Shown: piece after piece, positions 1-10,642 of the stretch
Layout of the letters: every line of letters starts with the position of its first letter
Position numbering within the stretch: the first letter of the stretch is position 1
Source: Nilaparvata lugens
Taxonomy: Eukaryota; Arthropoda; Insecta; Hemiptera; Delphacidae
Length of the DNA: 64,000 nucleotides
Direction: 5' to 3'
Assembly (NCBI RefSeq): GCF_014356525.2
Contig: NC_052506.1
Coordinates: forward strand, 11,579,283-11,643,282
Program-made: the position numbers and the translations under genes
The notes under the pieces: model-generated
What the model was told of the DNA's origin: nothing
The model's input: the letters and a program-made list of their open reading frames with translations, nothing else
The model's database searches: none

Positions 1-83
1 TATTCCCATTGGGGGTTAACCGTGAGTTAGGTAATGGTGTAGTATAGGGGTAAGTCTCCATCAGCCATCAGCGTTACTACCTC

Positions 84-730
84 CTTGATAATATCTACAT
101 TCTGCTGTTGAACGAGTCCCCAATTATCATCTTTTGCATTATTAGATAATATTCAGAAAAGCTCTTTCACAGGTGCATTTCATATCTTATCTAAGATCAT
201 ATTTTGATTTAAGGGTTGATAATATCACCATTCTGTTGTTGAACGAGTCCCCAATTATTACCATATTTTGCATTATTCGATAATATTTATAAAAGCTCTG
301 TCACAGGTGCATTTCATATCTTATTCAAGATCATATTTTGATTTAAGGGTTGATAATATCGTCATTCTGCTGTTAAACGAGTCTCAATTACCATATTTTG
401 CATTATTAGATAATATTCATAAAAGCTCTCTCACAGGTGCATTTCATATCTTATCTAAGGTCATATTTTGATTCAAGGGTTGATAATATCGTCATTCTTC
501 TGTTAAACGAGTCCCCAATTACCATATTTTGCATTATTAGATAATATTTATAAAAGCTCTCTCACAGGTGCATTTCATATCTTATCTAAAATCATATTTT
601 GATTTAAGGGTTGATAATATCTACATTCTCCTGTTGAACGAGTCCCCAATTACCATATTTTGCATTATTAGATAATATTCAGAAAAGTTCTCTCAAAGAT
701 GCATTTCATATCTTATCTAAGATCATATTT
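84..730. repeat. Tandem satellite array, about 131-bp unit, 5 copies
   Basis: About five head-to-tail copies of an AT-rich unit. The landmark AAAAGCTCT recurs near 157, 291, 421, 552 and 683, giving spacings of 134, 130, 131 and 131 bases. Each unit holds GGTGCATTTCATATCTTAT, TTAAGGGTTGATAATATC and AACGAGTCCCCAATTA. Copies differ by scattered substitutions and small indels. The small open frame inside it is only the repeat read through, so I do not call a gene. Confidence 0.9.
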
Positions 731-916
731 CGAATTTTTTCGCAGACATGCGTATTTCAAAACTTTTATTGAAAAACTATTTGTTGTTTCAAAAATGTCT
801 AGACTATTTGTTGAAAAAGTTATCGTGGGATCAAAGGAACGGATTAACTGATCGAATATTCTTAAAACATGAAACATTTATAAAATAAATAATCTTACTT
901 ATAACACTTGGTATCT

Positions 917-1041
917 GGGGCCTGTTTCATAAAAGTCCTGTAATACATGAGAATCACCATTCCAATTACATGCTCAATAAAGCCGATAAAATCAGATGTT
1001 CCGGTATTACAGGACTTCTAAATTTTTATGAAACAGGCCCC
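917..1041. mobile_element. Short MITE with GGGGCCTGTTTCATAAAA ends
   Basis: A 125-bp element whose two ends are inverted copies (GGGGCCTGTTTCATAAAA at the left, TTTTATGAAACAGGCCCC at the right). The homology continues inwards through TCCTGTAATAC and its complement. It has no coding capacity. The size and structure fit a non-autonomous DNA transposon; the superfamily is not clear because I cannot define a clean target duplication. Confidence 0.8.
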
Positions 1042-1550
1042 TGACTCCTATTCGCGAACAAAGTCCAGTAACATACTGTACTTTTTGTGAGTAGTATCTT
1101 GTTCACTTTCAATTTTTCGTGTTATACTTTTGTCAATATTTTGTATGAATTTCGATTGAATAAAATTTGATTTGATTGATTATGGATATCCCTCATACTC
1201 TCCATTTTGTTTTCTCGATATCATTTCTATGTGGAAACAATAGTTATAAACCTGAATTTATGGGGCTGGGAGTAAACAGCAGAGGGAAATGTGATATGTC
1301 GTTAGTGAATTCCTTTTATGGCTGAAAGCTGCAACCAAACCTGAGTGGTTGAACTACACAGGGAGCATTTTAATAGTTGTGGAAACTACACACAACAACT
1401 ATCAAGCCGAAGTTATGACTTGGGTCTCTGAGGAATTACTTTTAGAGTTTTCATTCGCTGCTTTCCCATTCTGAGGACAATCCTCGACTTATAAGGATCT
1501 TCCTAGGGCGTGACTAAAGAGTCAGTTTTATCATCCGACTGAGTTTGTCT
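1042..1550. other. Unassigned AT-rich spacer
   Basis: No gene or RNA is visible. A segment near 1140-1190 (GAATAAAATTTGATTTGATT) looks like the tail of a LINE-type retroposon, but no coding remnant is attached. Confidence 0.4.
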
Positions 1551-1554
1551 TTAC

Positions 1555-1598
1555 TTTCTTCCACCTCCTCTTCTTCATCTTCATTCTCTTCCTCTTCT

Positions 1599-1630
<32 letters not shown>

Positions 1631-1735
1631 TTCTTCTTCTCTTCTTCTTCTTCTTTCCTTCTTCTTCTTCTTCTTCTTCTTCTTCTTCTTCTTCTTCTTC
1701 TTCTTCTTCTTCTTCTTCTTCTTCGCTTTCTTTTT
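1555..1735. repeat. (TTC)n / (GAA)n microsatellite
   Basis: About 180 bases dominated by TTC/TCT triplets with two short interruptions. It generates poly-Ser, poly-Phe and poly-Lys/Glu frames on both strands. These are low-complexity artefacts, not proteins. Confidence 0.95.
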
Positions 1736-1997
1736 CTCTATCATCCGGCAGCGTTGCGTTCTTCTAATGCCTCTCTTGGGAGTTGGCTACTTCTGCGAGT
1801 GTTCTCTCTCTCTCTCTCCATTTCGGGGACAGAGTGTCGATTCAGTTATTCTCTTTCACAGCATCACGAGCCAACTGCGAATTGACTCTGAATCCTCCCA
1901 GGAACAGAAGCTCGAATTATTAGGATGGATTTCTACTGTATTAAATGTGATGGGAATTTGAGCGTATGTCTAATACAGGTAGGTGAGCCATAGTTTA

Positions 1998-2147
1998 AGA
2001 AGAAGAATATCTTGGTTGGCAAATCTGAGGAAGTGGTTCGGTAAAACATCAGTAGAACTCTTCCGAATCGCAACCAACAAAATCAAGATAGCCATGCTTA
2101 TAGCCAACATCCGGACGCACTTAGAGAAGAAGAACAGCCATAGTTGA
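1998..2147 (+). pseudogene. RTE-type LINE, 3-prime coding fragment
   Basis: An open frame of about 49 codons encodes RRRISWLANLRKWFG followed by a segment containing IKIAMLIANIR. This is the far C-terminus of the endonuclease-reverse transcriptase of RTE-like non-LTR retrotransposons. The same C-terminal block is present in the LINE fragment at 10643-11320 on the other strand. Only the last part of the protein remains, as expected from 5-prime truncation. The frame closes at a TGA, and the AAGAAGAAC just before it echoes the GAA-rich 3-prime tail of the other copy. There is no reverse transcriptase core and no activity is expected. Confidence 0.65.
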
Positions 2148-2542
2148 GTAATTTTCAAAATCCCTACAAGCATGGTTGAAGTGAACCTGATTCACAATGA
2201 TTTCAATAATAGTTTTTGGATAAATGATTCATTCAATGACTAATTTAATCCTGTATTTCATGAAGAATTCATTTCAATTAGTCATAAATCATTGATCCTA
2301 AATATTTGATTGAAATCCTAGATAAATGGGAATCTATCCTGTCTTCATTCCATGAAGAATGCAATGAGATATTCTGTGTACTAGCAGAGAGAAGTTGGTG
2401 CTTATTTTCCCTTATCTTTCCTTATTAGGAGACCAGAGATCTTCCCTCATCTCTGATACTAGCCAGCCTTTGGCTTTGGAATGTAACAGTTACCATAGAA
2501 CAACATAGAAGGGTAATCATTTGAGAAATACTCTGTGTGATC
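2148..2542. other. Unassigned spacer
   Basis: AT-rich, with several direct and inverted fragments of ATTCATTTCAAT near 2200-2300. I see no gene or named element. Confidence 0.35.
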
Positions 2543-2544
2543 TT

Positions 2545-3260
2545 AAAGCTGCGTTTACACCGGAGTTATAACACAAGTTTTTAACATTTTTGTTATCAAC
2601 TGATGTTAATTACAAAAGTTAATAACATCATGTTGAGTTGCGTTCACACCGGAGTTGATAACATGAGTTATTAATAAAAAGTTGTCAACTTGACTGAATC
2701 AACAAAAAATTCTCTTGAAAAAAATTGATAACTCCTTGTTATTAACAAGATTTATTTTATCCATCGAGAGTCGGTAACTTTTGTTAATAACAGGTTACTA
2801 TCTTCCCCGCAACCCCCTCGCCCAGCATCCCTACCCTACAACCACAGCTGTTCCCTAATAACAACAGCTGCAGACAAAGTTATTAACTTTTGTTGATAAC
2901 AAAACTAGCAGCGGAAAAAAATGTTATTAACTTATGTTGTAAACTTTTGTTTTAAACTCTGTAGTAAACGCATTATAATTTTTTTACATTAGATCAGATG
3001 AAGATCATTATTTTAATGATCACACACATGTTTCAATTCAAATTTGAAGACAATTTTTTGCTTTTTATTCCGGCTGTTATATCATGTGAATAGTCTCGTT
3101 AAATGAGATCATATGGAAGTCAATTATATTGATAACAAGGAATTTTCTGTTAGAAACATGAGTTATTAACTTTTGTCAAGAGAAATTCTTGACGATTCAG
3201 TCAAGTTAATAACTTTTTGTTAATAACTCGTGTTATTAACTCCGGTGTAAACGCAGCTTT
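2545..3260. mobile_element. MITE with AAGCTGCGTTTACACCGGAG ends, TA target site
   Basis: The ends are inverted copies of AAGCTGCGTTTACACCGGAG, flanked by TA on both sides. Inverted homology continues inward for about 150 bases through variants of GTTATTAACTTTTGTTGATAAC, interrupted by a second internal copy of GTTCACACCGGAG near 2642. The element is about 716 bp and noncoding. The TA flanks suggest mobilisation by a Tc1/mariner-type transposase; the source is not in this window. Confidence 0.85.
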
Positions 3261-3483
3261 AGACTTAATTGGGAAAGAAATGAGAGTTCGTCAATAACAT
3301 AATAGGAAGAATTGAAGAATGGAGAGAGTAAAATGATAGTATACTTTTGTTTTTTATTGACTCTTGTTTCAGCACTAAAGCTATTTTTAGGAATACATAT
3401 TTATTTAGAATTGAAACACAAATTATCGAGTACCCTTTTTTATTTCATCAAATAACTCGATAATTTGATAACTTTTATTGTAT

Positions 3484-3720
3484 TGAATGAAAAAGACTAA
3501 GAAATTGACAAAAAACCACAGATTTATTGATACTTAGTAAGACCGGTTTCGGTTATTACACCATTGTCAATCTCTGATATCATTTGGTTATTGACAATGG
3601 TGTAATAACCGAAACCGGTCTTTCTAAGTATCAATAGATCCGTGGTTTTTTGACAATTTCTTAGTCTTTTTCATTCAATATGAATAATTTTAACTTCTTA
3701 ACTACACAAAAAGAGTACTT
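3484..3720. repeat. Foldback palindrome of a dispersed repeat also found at the Polinton ends
   Basis: Two arms of about 90 bp are near-perfect inverted copies, meeting around 3578. Each arm runs GAATGAAAAAGACTAAG, CCACAGATTTATTGATACTT, AAGACCGGTTTCGGTTATTA, CACCATTGTCAATCTCTG. On the right it continues ATGAATAATT ... ACTACACAAAAAG. The same sequences occur once each, in opposite orientation, at 14509-14695 and 22846-23022, bounding the Polinton relic. This copy may be two terminal repeats fused head to head. Confidence 0.8.
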
Positions 3721-3958
3721 TTGAAGAAAACTACATAAAAGTACTTTTATTGTATTTAAAATTTTGATAGCTTCATGGAGAAAAGTGAGTATATATTATT
3801 GTATAGAAAGAGAAACATTTTGTATACACCTTTTTTAGGAATGTCTGTTGACTTTCTTCGATAAAATTAAAAAAGTATAATTCTCTTTGGAATTTAGATG
3901 GAACAGTAGAATCAATCACTAACTGAGTAATTAGAGTAGATTCAGATTATGCAATATA

Positions 3959-6321
3959 CAGGGTGTTTCAGAAGTAGTGTCGAGAATTTTAGGGTATTGT
4001 ACCTGGATGCTAGGAGACTACAAATGTCATATTTGAAGTGTCCAAAACTCAGCGGTTATCCTTATAGCTGCCATTTTCTTTTTTTCACTTAAAAATTTTT
4101 ATCTCAAGAACGAAATGTTGTATTGATCTGAAATTTGGCATGAATATTAATGCTATAAAGACTCAACTATAAAAAATAAAAAAAAATTTTTCGTTGAAAT
4201 TTTTCAAAATGGCGGCCATTTTAAATTTTTGATGGCAAATATCTCGAAAACCGTCTATTTTACAGAAAATTTACAAGAGACAAAAAAGTCAGCAAATTTT
4301 TTCACAATTCCAATAATACCTAATTTATTAAGATTGGTCGAAGAATAACAGAGAAATTAATTTTTTTCGTACTGCATGCATGACCACTTTTCACCATTTA
4401 AAGATCAATATTAATTTTTTTTATAATTTCATGAAAACCGTTCTTATTACAGAAATATACAAGAATAACTTTCCTCCAAATTTTATTTTACATTGAAAAA
4501 TATTAATTTCACTCAAATCGGTTCACTGATACTAATGCAGCAATTGCTCAAAATGCCGTCCTTCAACTTGATTACACAGTCTGCACCTTTCAATCATGGA
4601 CCGTCGAACTGCTATAAAAGCATTTTCATCATCTTGAATGGCACCTGCTGCAGCAACCACTCTTGCCACAAGGTCTTCTTCGTTTTCTACTGGCGTGCTG
4701 TAAACAAGGTCTTTCATATGGCCCCAGAAAAAAAAATCTAAAGGGTTGAGGTCAGGTGAACGTGCGGGCCACGGTACTGGTCCACCCCGCCCAATCCACC
4801 GCTGACGATAGGTCATGTTCAGAAAGTCCGTAACAACATTTCTGAAATGAGCAGGGGCACCATCATGTTGAAACCAAATATTATATCTGTTTGCAAGAGG
4901 CACATCTTCCAAAAGTTCTGGTAGTATGTCTCTTAAAAAAGTAATGTACGTGGGAGAATTCAGACGATTAGGAAGAATGTATGGTCCAATCACGCGATTA
5001 CCTAAGATACCCGCCCAAACATTCAGCGAAAATCTATGCTGATAACCACGCACTTTGACCTCATGAGGATTGTCTAAGGCCCAGACGTGACTGTTGCGAG
5101 AGTTGAAGATTCCTTCTCTTGTAAAGCTGGACTCATCGGTAAATAACACATTTTCTAGAAAATTTGGTTGGATAATGTCTTGCTGAAGAAACCAACGGGC
5201 ACAGTTTACTCTTGGCTCATAGTCACGTTCAACCAATGAGTGAACTTTTTGAAAGCGGAAGGGGTGAAGTCTTTCCTTGTTTAGTACACGCCACACAGAA
5301 GAAGCACTTGAATTGATTTGCTTTGCAACTGCTCTCGTACTCGTTCTAGGATTGAAATCGAATTTCTGCAATACTTCCTCTTCAAAAGCAACATTTCGAA
5401 CTGCTCGAGGCCTACCAGCAATTACCCTGTTCCGTTCAAATGAACCAACTTCTCTCAGCCGATTGTGAGTTCTTGTGAACACCTTGTCGGAAGGGAGACG
5501 GCGGTTTGGAAATGCAGCTGCATACATTCTTCTTGCTTCGGTCGCATTGCCAAGAGCTGCTCCATACATGAAGTGAATATCGGTGTACTCCAGCGAACTA
5601 AATTCCATTACAATAATTTAATATTTGTGTAGAAGCAACGTAAGAAAATATTGAAACTGGAAATTTAAGATAGAAATAAGACCTAGGAAACGTGAGACTA
5701 AGAAATAGGAAGCACTACATCTGGTTCTTTACTTTTAATGAAACAACAATACTTTTACAAGACAAACATTATCATCTGAAAACCATTGTAAAATCATCTG
5801 TTTGCCCATATGGAGCCATACCGAGTTTCAAAGCTTCATCTTAAATACATCTGGAATTAAAAAATTAATATTGATCTTTAAATGGTGAAAAGTGGTCATG
5901 CATGCAGTACGAAAAAAATTAATTTCTCTGTTATTCTTCGACCAATCTTAATAAATTAGGTATCATTGGAATTGTGAAAAAATTTGCTGACTTTTTTGTC
6001 TCTTGTAAATTTTCTGTAAAATGGACGGTTTTCGAGATATTTGCCATCAAAAATTTAAAATGGCCGCCATTTTGAAAAATTTCAACGAAAAATTTTTTTT
6101 TTATTTTTTATAGTTGAGTCTTTATAGCATAAATATTCATGCCAAATTTCAGATCAATACAACATTTCGTTCTTGAGATAAAAATTTTTAAGTGAAAAAA
6201 AGAAAATGGCAGCTATAAGGATAACCGCTGAGTTTTGGACACTTCAAATATGACATTTGTAGTCTCCTAGCATCCAGGTACAATACCCTAAAATTCTCGA
6301 CACTACTTCTGAAACAACCTG
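3959..6321 (-). mobile_element. Complete Tc1/mariner-superfamily transposon with long TIRs
   Basis: A 2363-bp element bounded by inverted ends starting CAGGGTGTTTCAGAAGTAG (left) and the complement of CTACTTCTGAAACAACCTG (right). Both are flanked by a TA dinucleotide, the target duplication typical of the IS630-Tc1-mariner superfamily. The inverted repeats are unusually long, about 460 bp each (3959-4420 and 5860-6321), with very few differences. They contain A-tracts and the phrase AAAATGGCGGCCATTTT. One transposase gene lies between them on the minus strand. Structure and open frame look intact, so recent mobility is plausible. Confidence 0.93.
4532..5608 (-). CDS. DDE transposase, IS630-Tc1-mariner type (DD41D-like)
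   Basis: An intact 358-aa frame. Residues 5-60 resemble the DUF4817 helix-turn-helix found at the start of many insect transposases (YGAALGNATEARRMY ... RLREVGSF). About 65-125 form a second winged-helix DNA-binding region with GRPRAV. The catalytic core follows. The first Asp is D158 in LFTDESSF, the second D249 in FQHDGAPAHF, and the third D291 in SPDLNPLDFFFWG, which leaves 41 residues between the second and third. In mariner (DD34D) the third Asp occupies the same place in the SPDLAPSD motif, so this protein fits a DD41D class. It would act in the nucleus on the long inverted repeats that flank it. The start is the ATG at 5608, and no in-frame upstream Met is evident before the TIR. The gene has no stops or frameshifts, unlike most coding remnants here. 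Confidence 0.92.
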   Translation of the reverse strand: MEFSSLEYTDIHFMYGAALGNATEARRMYAAAFPNRRLPSDKVFTRTHNRLREVGSFERNRVIAGRPRAVRNVAFEEEVLQKFDFNPRTSTRAVAKQINSSASSVWRVLNKERLHPFRFQKVHSLVERDYEPRVNCARWFLQQDIIQPNFLENVLFTDESSFTREGIFNSRNSHVWALDNPHEVKVRGYQHRFSLNVWAGILGNRVIGPYILPNRLNSPTYITFLRDILPELLEDVPLANRYNIWFQHDGAPAHFRNVVTDFLNMTYRQRWIGRGGPVPWPARSPDLNPLDFFFWGHMKDLVYSTPVENEEDLVARVVAAAGAIQDDENAFIAVRRSMIERCRLCNQVEGRHFEQLLH

Positions 6322-6343
6322 TATAATAACGAAGAATATGGCT

Positions 6344-6486
6344 CGGTTGAACAAAAACCGGTTAAATTTAACCGTGATTAATTTCACGAGAACCAATCAC
6401 AGAAGGGCTTTTTGATAAGACGGCTTCTCTGATTGGTTCTTGTGTGATTAATAATGATTAAAATTCAACCGGATTTTGTGCAACCG
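6344..6486. mobile_element. MITE, GTTGCACAAAAGCCGG family, copy 1
   Basis: A 143-bp foldback element with ends CGGTTGAACAAAAACCGG and the complement of CCGGATTTTGTGCAACCG. Inner arms read TTAATTTCACGAGAACCAAT and its near-complement. Two more copies lie at 27169-27321 and 28871-29017. It is noncoding and almost fully self-complementary, so its transcript would form a hairpin. Confidence 0.85.
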
Positions 6487-6502
6487 GCACTACGGCACTA
6501 TA

Positions 6503-6839
6503 AGGGCAGTTTGCACAGTATCAGTTTAAACTTAATTCTATTTCAAACTGGATTAAATCCATATCAAGTCTCGTTCGTTATAATTTGGTTCATTTTCAGT
6601 CTAAAGGTGTGTACAGATATACGCGCCGCGAACATGAGCAATTCACTTTTAATCAGCTGATACCAAGCTTTTTATAACTGTATCTTAACGTTTCTGTAAA
6701 AATACAGATATAGTTGCTGATTAAAAGTGAATTGCTCATGTTCTCGGCGCGTATATCTGTACGCACCTTATGCCACCTAATTTTCAGTTTTAACCAGCTG
6801 ATTGAATTCACTTTAAACTTTGACTGTGCAAACGGCCCT
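6503..6839. mobile_element. MITE with AGGGCAGTTTGCACAGT ends, carrying a nested MITE
   Basis: The ends AGGGCAGTTTGCACAGT and ACTGTGCAAACGGCCCT are inverted copies, and the arms continue through CAGTTTAAACTTAATTC and its partner. The central part is occupied by a second, unrelated MITE (6604-6769). Removing that insert leaves a short foldback element of about 170 bp. Confidence 0.8.
6604..6769. mobile_element. MITE, AAGGTGCGTACAGATATACG family, copy 1
   Basis: Ends AAGGTGTGTACAGATATACG and CGTATATCTGTACGCACCTT enclose arms containing GCGCCGCGAACATGAGCAAT and its complement. It sits inside the MITE at 6503-6839, so it inserted later. A second copy at 13672-13838 has clean TA flanks. Confidence 0.88.
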
Positions 6840-6899
6840 AAATATTGTAGCATCAAAAACAACGGAAAATTCCTGAAAACAACTTCTCTCTAACTCCTG

Positions 6900-7554
6900 A
6901 GTATTGTGCAGCACTCTAGCATGAAACGCCCTAAAAGTCTCACTCTGAAAGTTGAAAGTATTATTATAAAGGGCTTATAATATCATAGGTACTCAATAAG
7001 GGAATTAGTCAGGCCTGGCTAAACATATATCGTAGCAGTTGAACTTTTATTCCAAGTTCATTAGCGTTTCTCGGAAATATTTGCGAAAGTGGGGTGAGCT
7101 CGGTCCGAATAAAAATTGAGTTCAAGTTCGCCGACTTTCAGAAACACTGAAACTTTTTGATGGCAAAGTTTTGTAATTTCCTTCCAATTGAAGGAGAGAC
7201 CCTCGACTCTCTCGCTCTGAAGTAGTACAGGTCCCATTCATTCATGTAACTTTTTCCAGAATAAGCTCTCATGTTTCACTTAATACATTATCTAATATAT
7301 AATCTCAACTGTATCCTCCAATTTAAGTTTATAAACTTTCCACATTTTTCAGTCAATATAAGCGAATGAGAGACTACTACAGTAATGTAGCCTACTATAT
7401 CAAGCTCTCCTGATAATTATTATCAGCTCCATTACGAATTTCAAAAGTTATGTATCCCAAGAGAGGGTAGTAATGAGTATTTATATTGATTGCTCATCCA
7501 ACCATGAAGCCTTTTCTTCATACTTTTATTCAAAATATTTATTTTGATTGTACT
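6900..7554. other. Unassigned spacer
   Basis: No gene, tRNA or clear repeat is visible. Base composition is AT-rich, with a slightly more balanced patch at 7080-7260. Confidence 0.35.
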
Positions 7555-7985
7555 GTTTTTGTACCTATTTTACCTTTTATAGTGTGTTTTTATTGAATTG
7601 GTTTAATTCAAAAGATGACGATAAAAAGTTTTACAATAGTTTGGAAAAAATGTATATTTTGTTTTGAGTAGTTTTCATATGTTCAAATTTGATACCTATT
7701 TTGACTTTTATTGTGTGTTTTTATTGAATTGGTTTAATTCAAAAGATAACGATAAAAAGTTTTACAATAGTTTGGAAATAATGTATATTTGGTTTTGAGT
7801 AGTTTTCATATGTTCAAATTTGATACCTATTTTGACTTTTATTGTGTGCTTTTATTGGATTGGATTAATTTAAAAAATATTTATTGGATTAAATAAAAAT
7901 AAATAAAAAGTTCCACTATAGTTTGGAAATAATGTAGATTTAGCTTTGAGTAATTTTCAAATGTTCAAATTTGAAGTTCTCAAAA
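7555..7985. repeat. Tandem array, about 131-bp unit, 3 copies
   Basis: Three copies of a unit containing TACCTATTTTGACTTTTAT, GAATTGGTTTAATTCAAAAG and ATAAAAAGTTTTACAATAG. The last landmark recurs at 7621, 7752 and 7903; the third interval is longer by a 20-base internal insertion. The unit is unrelated in sequence to the array at 84-730, although the period is the same. Confidence 0.85.
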
Positions 7986-7989
7986 CGAT

Positions 7990-9385
7990 CGTCATGAATA
8001 AGGTTCCAAAATAAAACTCTGTCGAGATAATTCCAATATTGATTGTTGATTGGAGCTAATCAATAAATTTATAGCTTTATGTACCAAATTATTCTTATTA
8101 TATTTTCAAACTTATAATCCACAGAATATATCGTATTTTCAATAGATAAAAATCTGGTGTGACGCACTCACAAAACTTTCCTTGCCTTTATGAAAATTCA
8201 TCACCTGACGCTAGTGTTCACGCGCATCTCAAGTCTGAGCCAGCAGGTGACGCGACAATAACGCTGGAGACACACGAGGTCTGCTATCTCTTCATAATGA
8301 ATGATTCAATAGAATCACTTTTTCTGATCAAGGGACAATTTGGGATCAATTTGGAAATTGGAGTAGGCCTACCTTAATTTTCGGAAAGCAATACTTTCCT
8401 CACCTATGGTAATAGGGCAAGGAAAGTGAAAATTCCAATTATTACAGACAATTCTCAGATCCCACTAATCTATTTGACTCGTAAATCTCTACTAGTGGTA
8501 TGAGACCAAGCAGCCTGGGAGCTCTCTTGTCTTGAAATTTGAGGATGTGTGTCAAAAAAGTGTGGCAGAGAAGGGGAAAACTCGAAAAAACCTTTAACTT
8601 CCACTGCTACTTTAAAAAGTCTTGACTTGCTCAGCTTGAGATTCGTTTTTAGTTTAGCGTTAACAGAAGATTAATGACCGTAGAAGAAAAACTTTTCCAC
8701 AGTTATTCTGATGCTTTATTCTCATTCCGTTAGCTGCAAAGAGGCGGTAACATATTATTTTTTCATCAGTAGAAATACTATTCCGGCTGGGAACCGACGA
8801 TGAATCCCAAGAGAGATGTAAGGGGTGAGTGGCAAAGAGAGGGGCAAAGGGCGTGCCTCCATCATGCCATTCGTTCAAAGTTTTTAATCTGTTAAAGATG
8901 CAAAGCAGAATATTAAGAGTCAATCAATGAGATGTTCTTTGTATTCGATTTGTTGATTCTGTATAGAAATTTGGTGATTCGTATCACCCTTCTCATTCAC
9001 TTTTATCTATTATATCGTGGATGAAAGCATTTCTTTTAACATATAATCGCTACCAAATCATAATTCACGATGATTACATCGCTGAATATCCTTCCTGCGT
9101 TCATAATGTACAATGCTTTGTGTCCCATTACTCAGAAAAACAATCCTGAGAGAGAAATTTTCATCTAGTTCTACCTTGATTTTCTAATCTGCTAATATTT
9201 ATGTTATATTATGTATATTCACGAGTGAGAAACAAATAAACCTAATCAAGAGGAATTTCTACAGAATCATGAATCATATAAGTAACAGTTTTATTCTTGA
9301 GTTCAATGCATATTAAAATCAATCGATACAGTATATTATAACAATTTTTCAATTACATGAAGTAAGTTGCATACTGTAATGTTCG
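7990..9385. other. Unassigned region
   Basis: No convincing gene. Short open frames at 8159-8377 and 8660-8923 lack recognisable domains and read as chance. The composition around 8150-8300 and 8780-8880 is less AT-rich than the surroundings. Confidence 0.35.
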
Positions 9386-9391
9386 AAATAA

Positions 9392-10145
9392 TTGACCGAA
9401 CGTAGTGAGGTCTATGTTTTGACCTATGTTAGGTCATATTTTAAGGATAATATGAAAAGAAAAGGAATTCCTCCATACTCTGATATCACTATATATATCA
9501 TCTACTTTGAAGATAGGATCAATCAGACTATAGAATTATTCATAATCAATCAGCTGACAATATTCACTGCATGCATTACACAGTGTTGTCTGACCGTGTC
9601 TATTTCTTTAATATTTTAGTTTTAATATTTTATATAATAATAATATTATTATTTTTCAATATCATATTTTCTATGATGCGTGCTATGGCACTTTAGATCA
9701 CGGTATATAGGAGAAGTATTTCATCTAAATACCGTGCTTTAGATAATATTTTACTTTATAGTTGGCTATGTGCGTGCCCATCAGTATCAATATTCTCACA
9801 TTTGAAAACAAATTTAATAGGTGATTTAAAATAAAATGGAAGATGATTAAATGAGCTGAATAATGCAGAAGGAATTATAATATTCGTGATTGGAAAAAAA
9901 TAATATTTTAAAATAGTTGAGAAATACTTTTATCAGATGGAAAGATTATCACGAAACTGGATGAATCATCATATGGGATACAAATTCGAACGTGAACTGA
10001 GTATATTAACATAAGTGAGTTTTTGATCTTGGAGAAAACAAATAATAGTTTTTAAGAGTAAATTATAATTCAACTGTGAATTGTGATTGAACTGAATAAC
10101 ACAGGTGACATCAGATACTTGTGGATGAGAAAACATAACTACTAG
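9392..10145 (+). mobile_element. Helitron-like dispersed repeat, type B, uninterrupted copy
   Basis: Begins TTGACCGAACGTAGTGAGGT and ends ATAACTACTAG. It matches the split copy at 57111-58461 through most of its length, with ATGAAAAGAAAAGGAATTC, GAATCATCATATGGGATAC and CAGGTGACATCAGATACTTG as landmarks. CTAG at the 3-prime end and the lack of any target duplication fit Helitron-type elements. It encodes nothing. It carries the unoccupied version (10005/10006) of the site filled at 57716-58355. Confidence 0.7.
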
Positions 10146-10152
10146 CTATTAT

Positions 10153-10552
10153 CCTATTATTATTAAGCGAGCAATTTCTGTATTTATATATATATGGTTA
10201 TTTTTATATCTGGTTATTTATGTTCAACGGATTTTAAAAACGGCTCTAACGATTTTAACGAAATTTGGAACATAGTAGGTTCATGATATAAAGATTCGAT
10301 TGCACTAGGTCTCATCCTTGGAAAAACTCGCTGAACGACATTAAAAGGATAATTCATCCTTGGCTGAAACAGCTATGGATAGTAAAAAAGTGAGTGAGCA
10401 AGTGAGTATGTGAAAAATCAAAATATCGCATTCCCGAAATTCATGAGATGACATAATTATAGCCCGCTGTGAAATATGAACACGATCATTTTAGAGAATT
10501 GTTCTGTTTATTTATAAATGAAAATAACGATCGAAGCTCGGTGCGTCAATAT
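10153..10552 (+). mobile_element. Helitron-like repeat, type C, copy 1
   Basis: Starts just after the type B copy with AAGCGAGCAATTTCTGTATT and ends CGATCGAAGCTCGGTGCGTC. It matches the copy at 42783-43154 on the opposite strand through TTATGTTCAACGGATTTTAA, AAACTCGCTGAACGACATTA and GGATAATTCATCCTTGGCTG. It is noncoding. The terminal CGAGCGAAGCTCG-type palindrome is typical of short non-autonomous elements of this kind; class assignment is inference. Confidence 0.6.
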
Positions 10553-10642
10553 TATTATTGATTATTCAAACATATCAATCCTGTGATGTAAAACACTCAT
10601 GATAAGATATGAAAACAACATTGAATAGAGTTTTAAATTTTA

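Noticed and set aside
84..730. CRISPR-like array
   Set aside because: The whole unit repeats, with no unique spacers, in an insect-like genome. It is a satellite.
1514..1961. Poly-Lys/Glu and poly-Ser/Phe open frames on both strands
   Set aside because: They are translations of a (TTC)n microsatellite and end soon after it. No domain is present.
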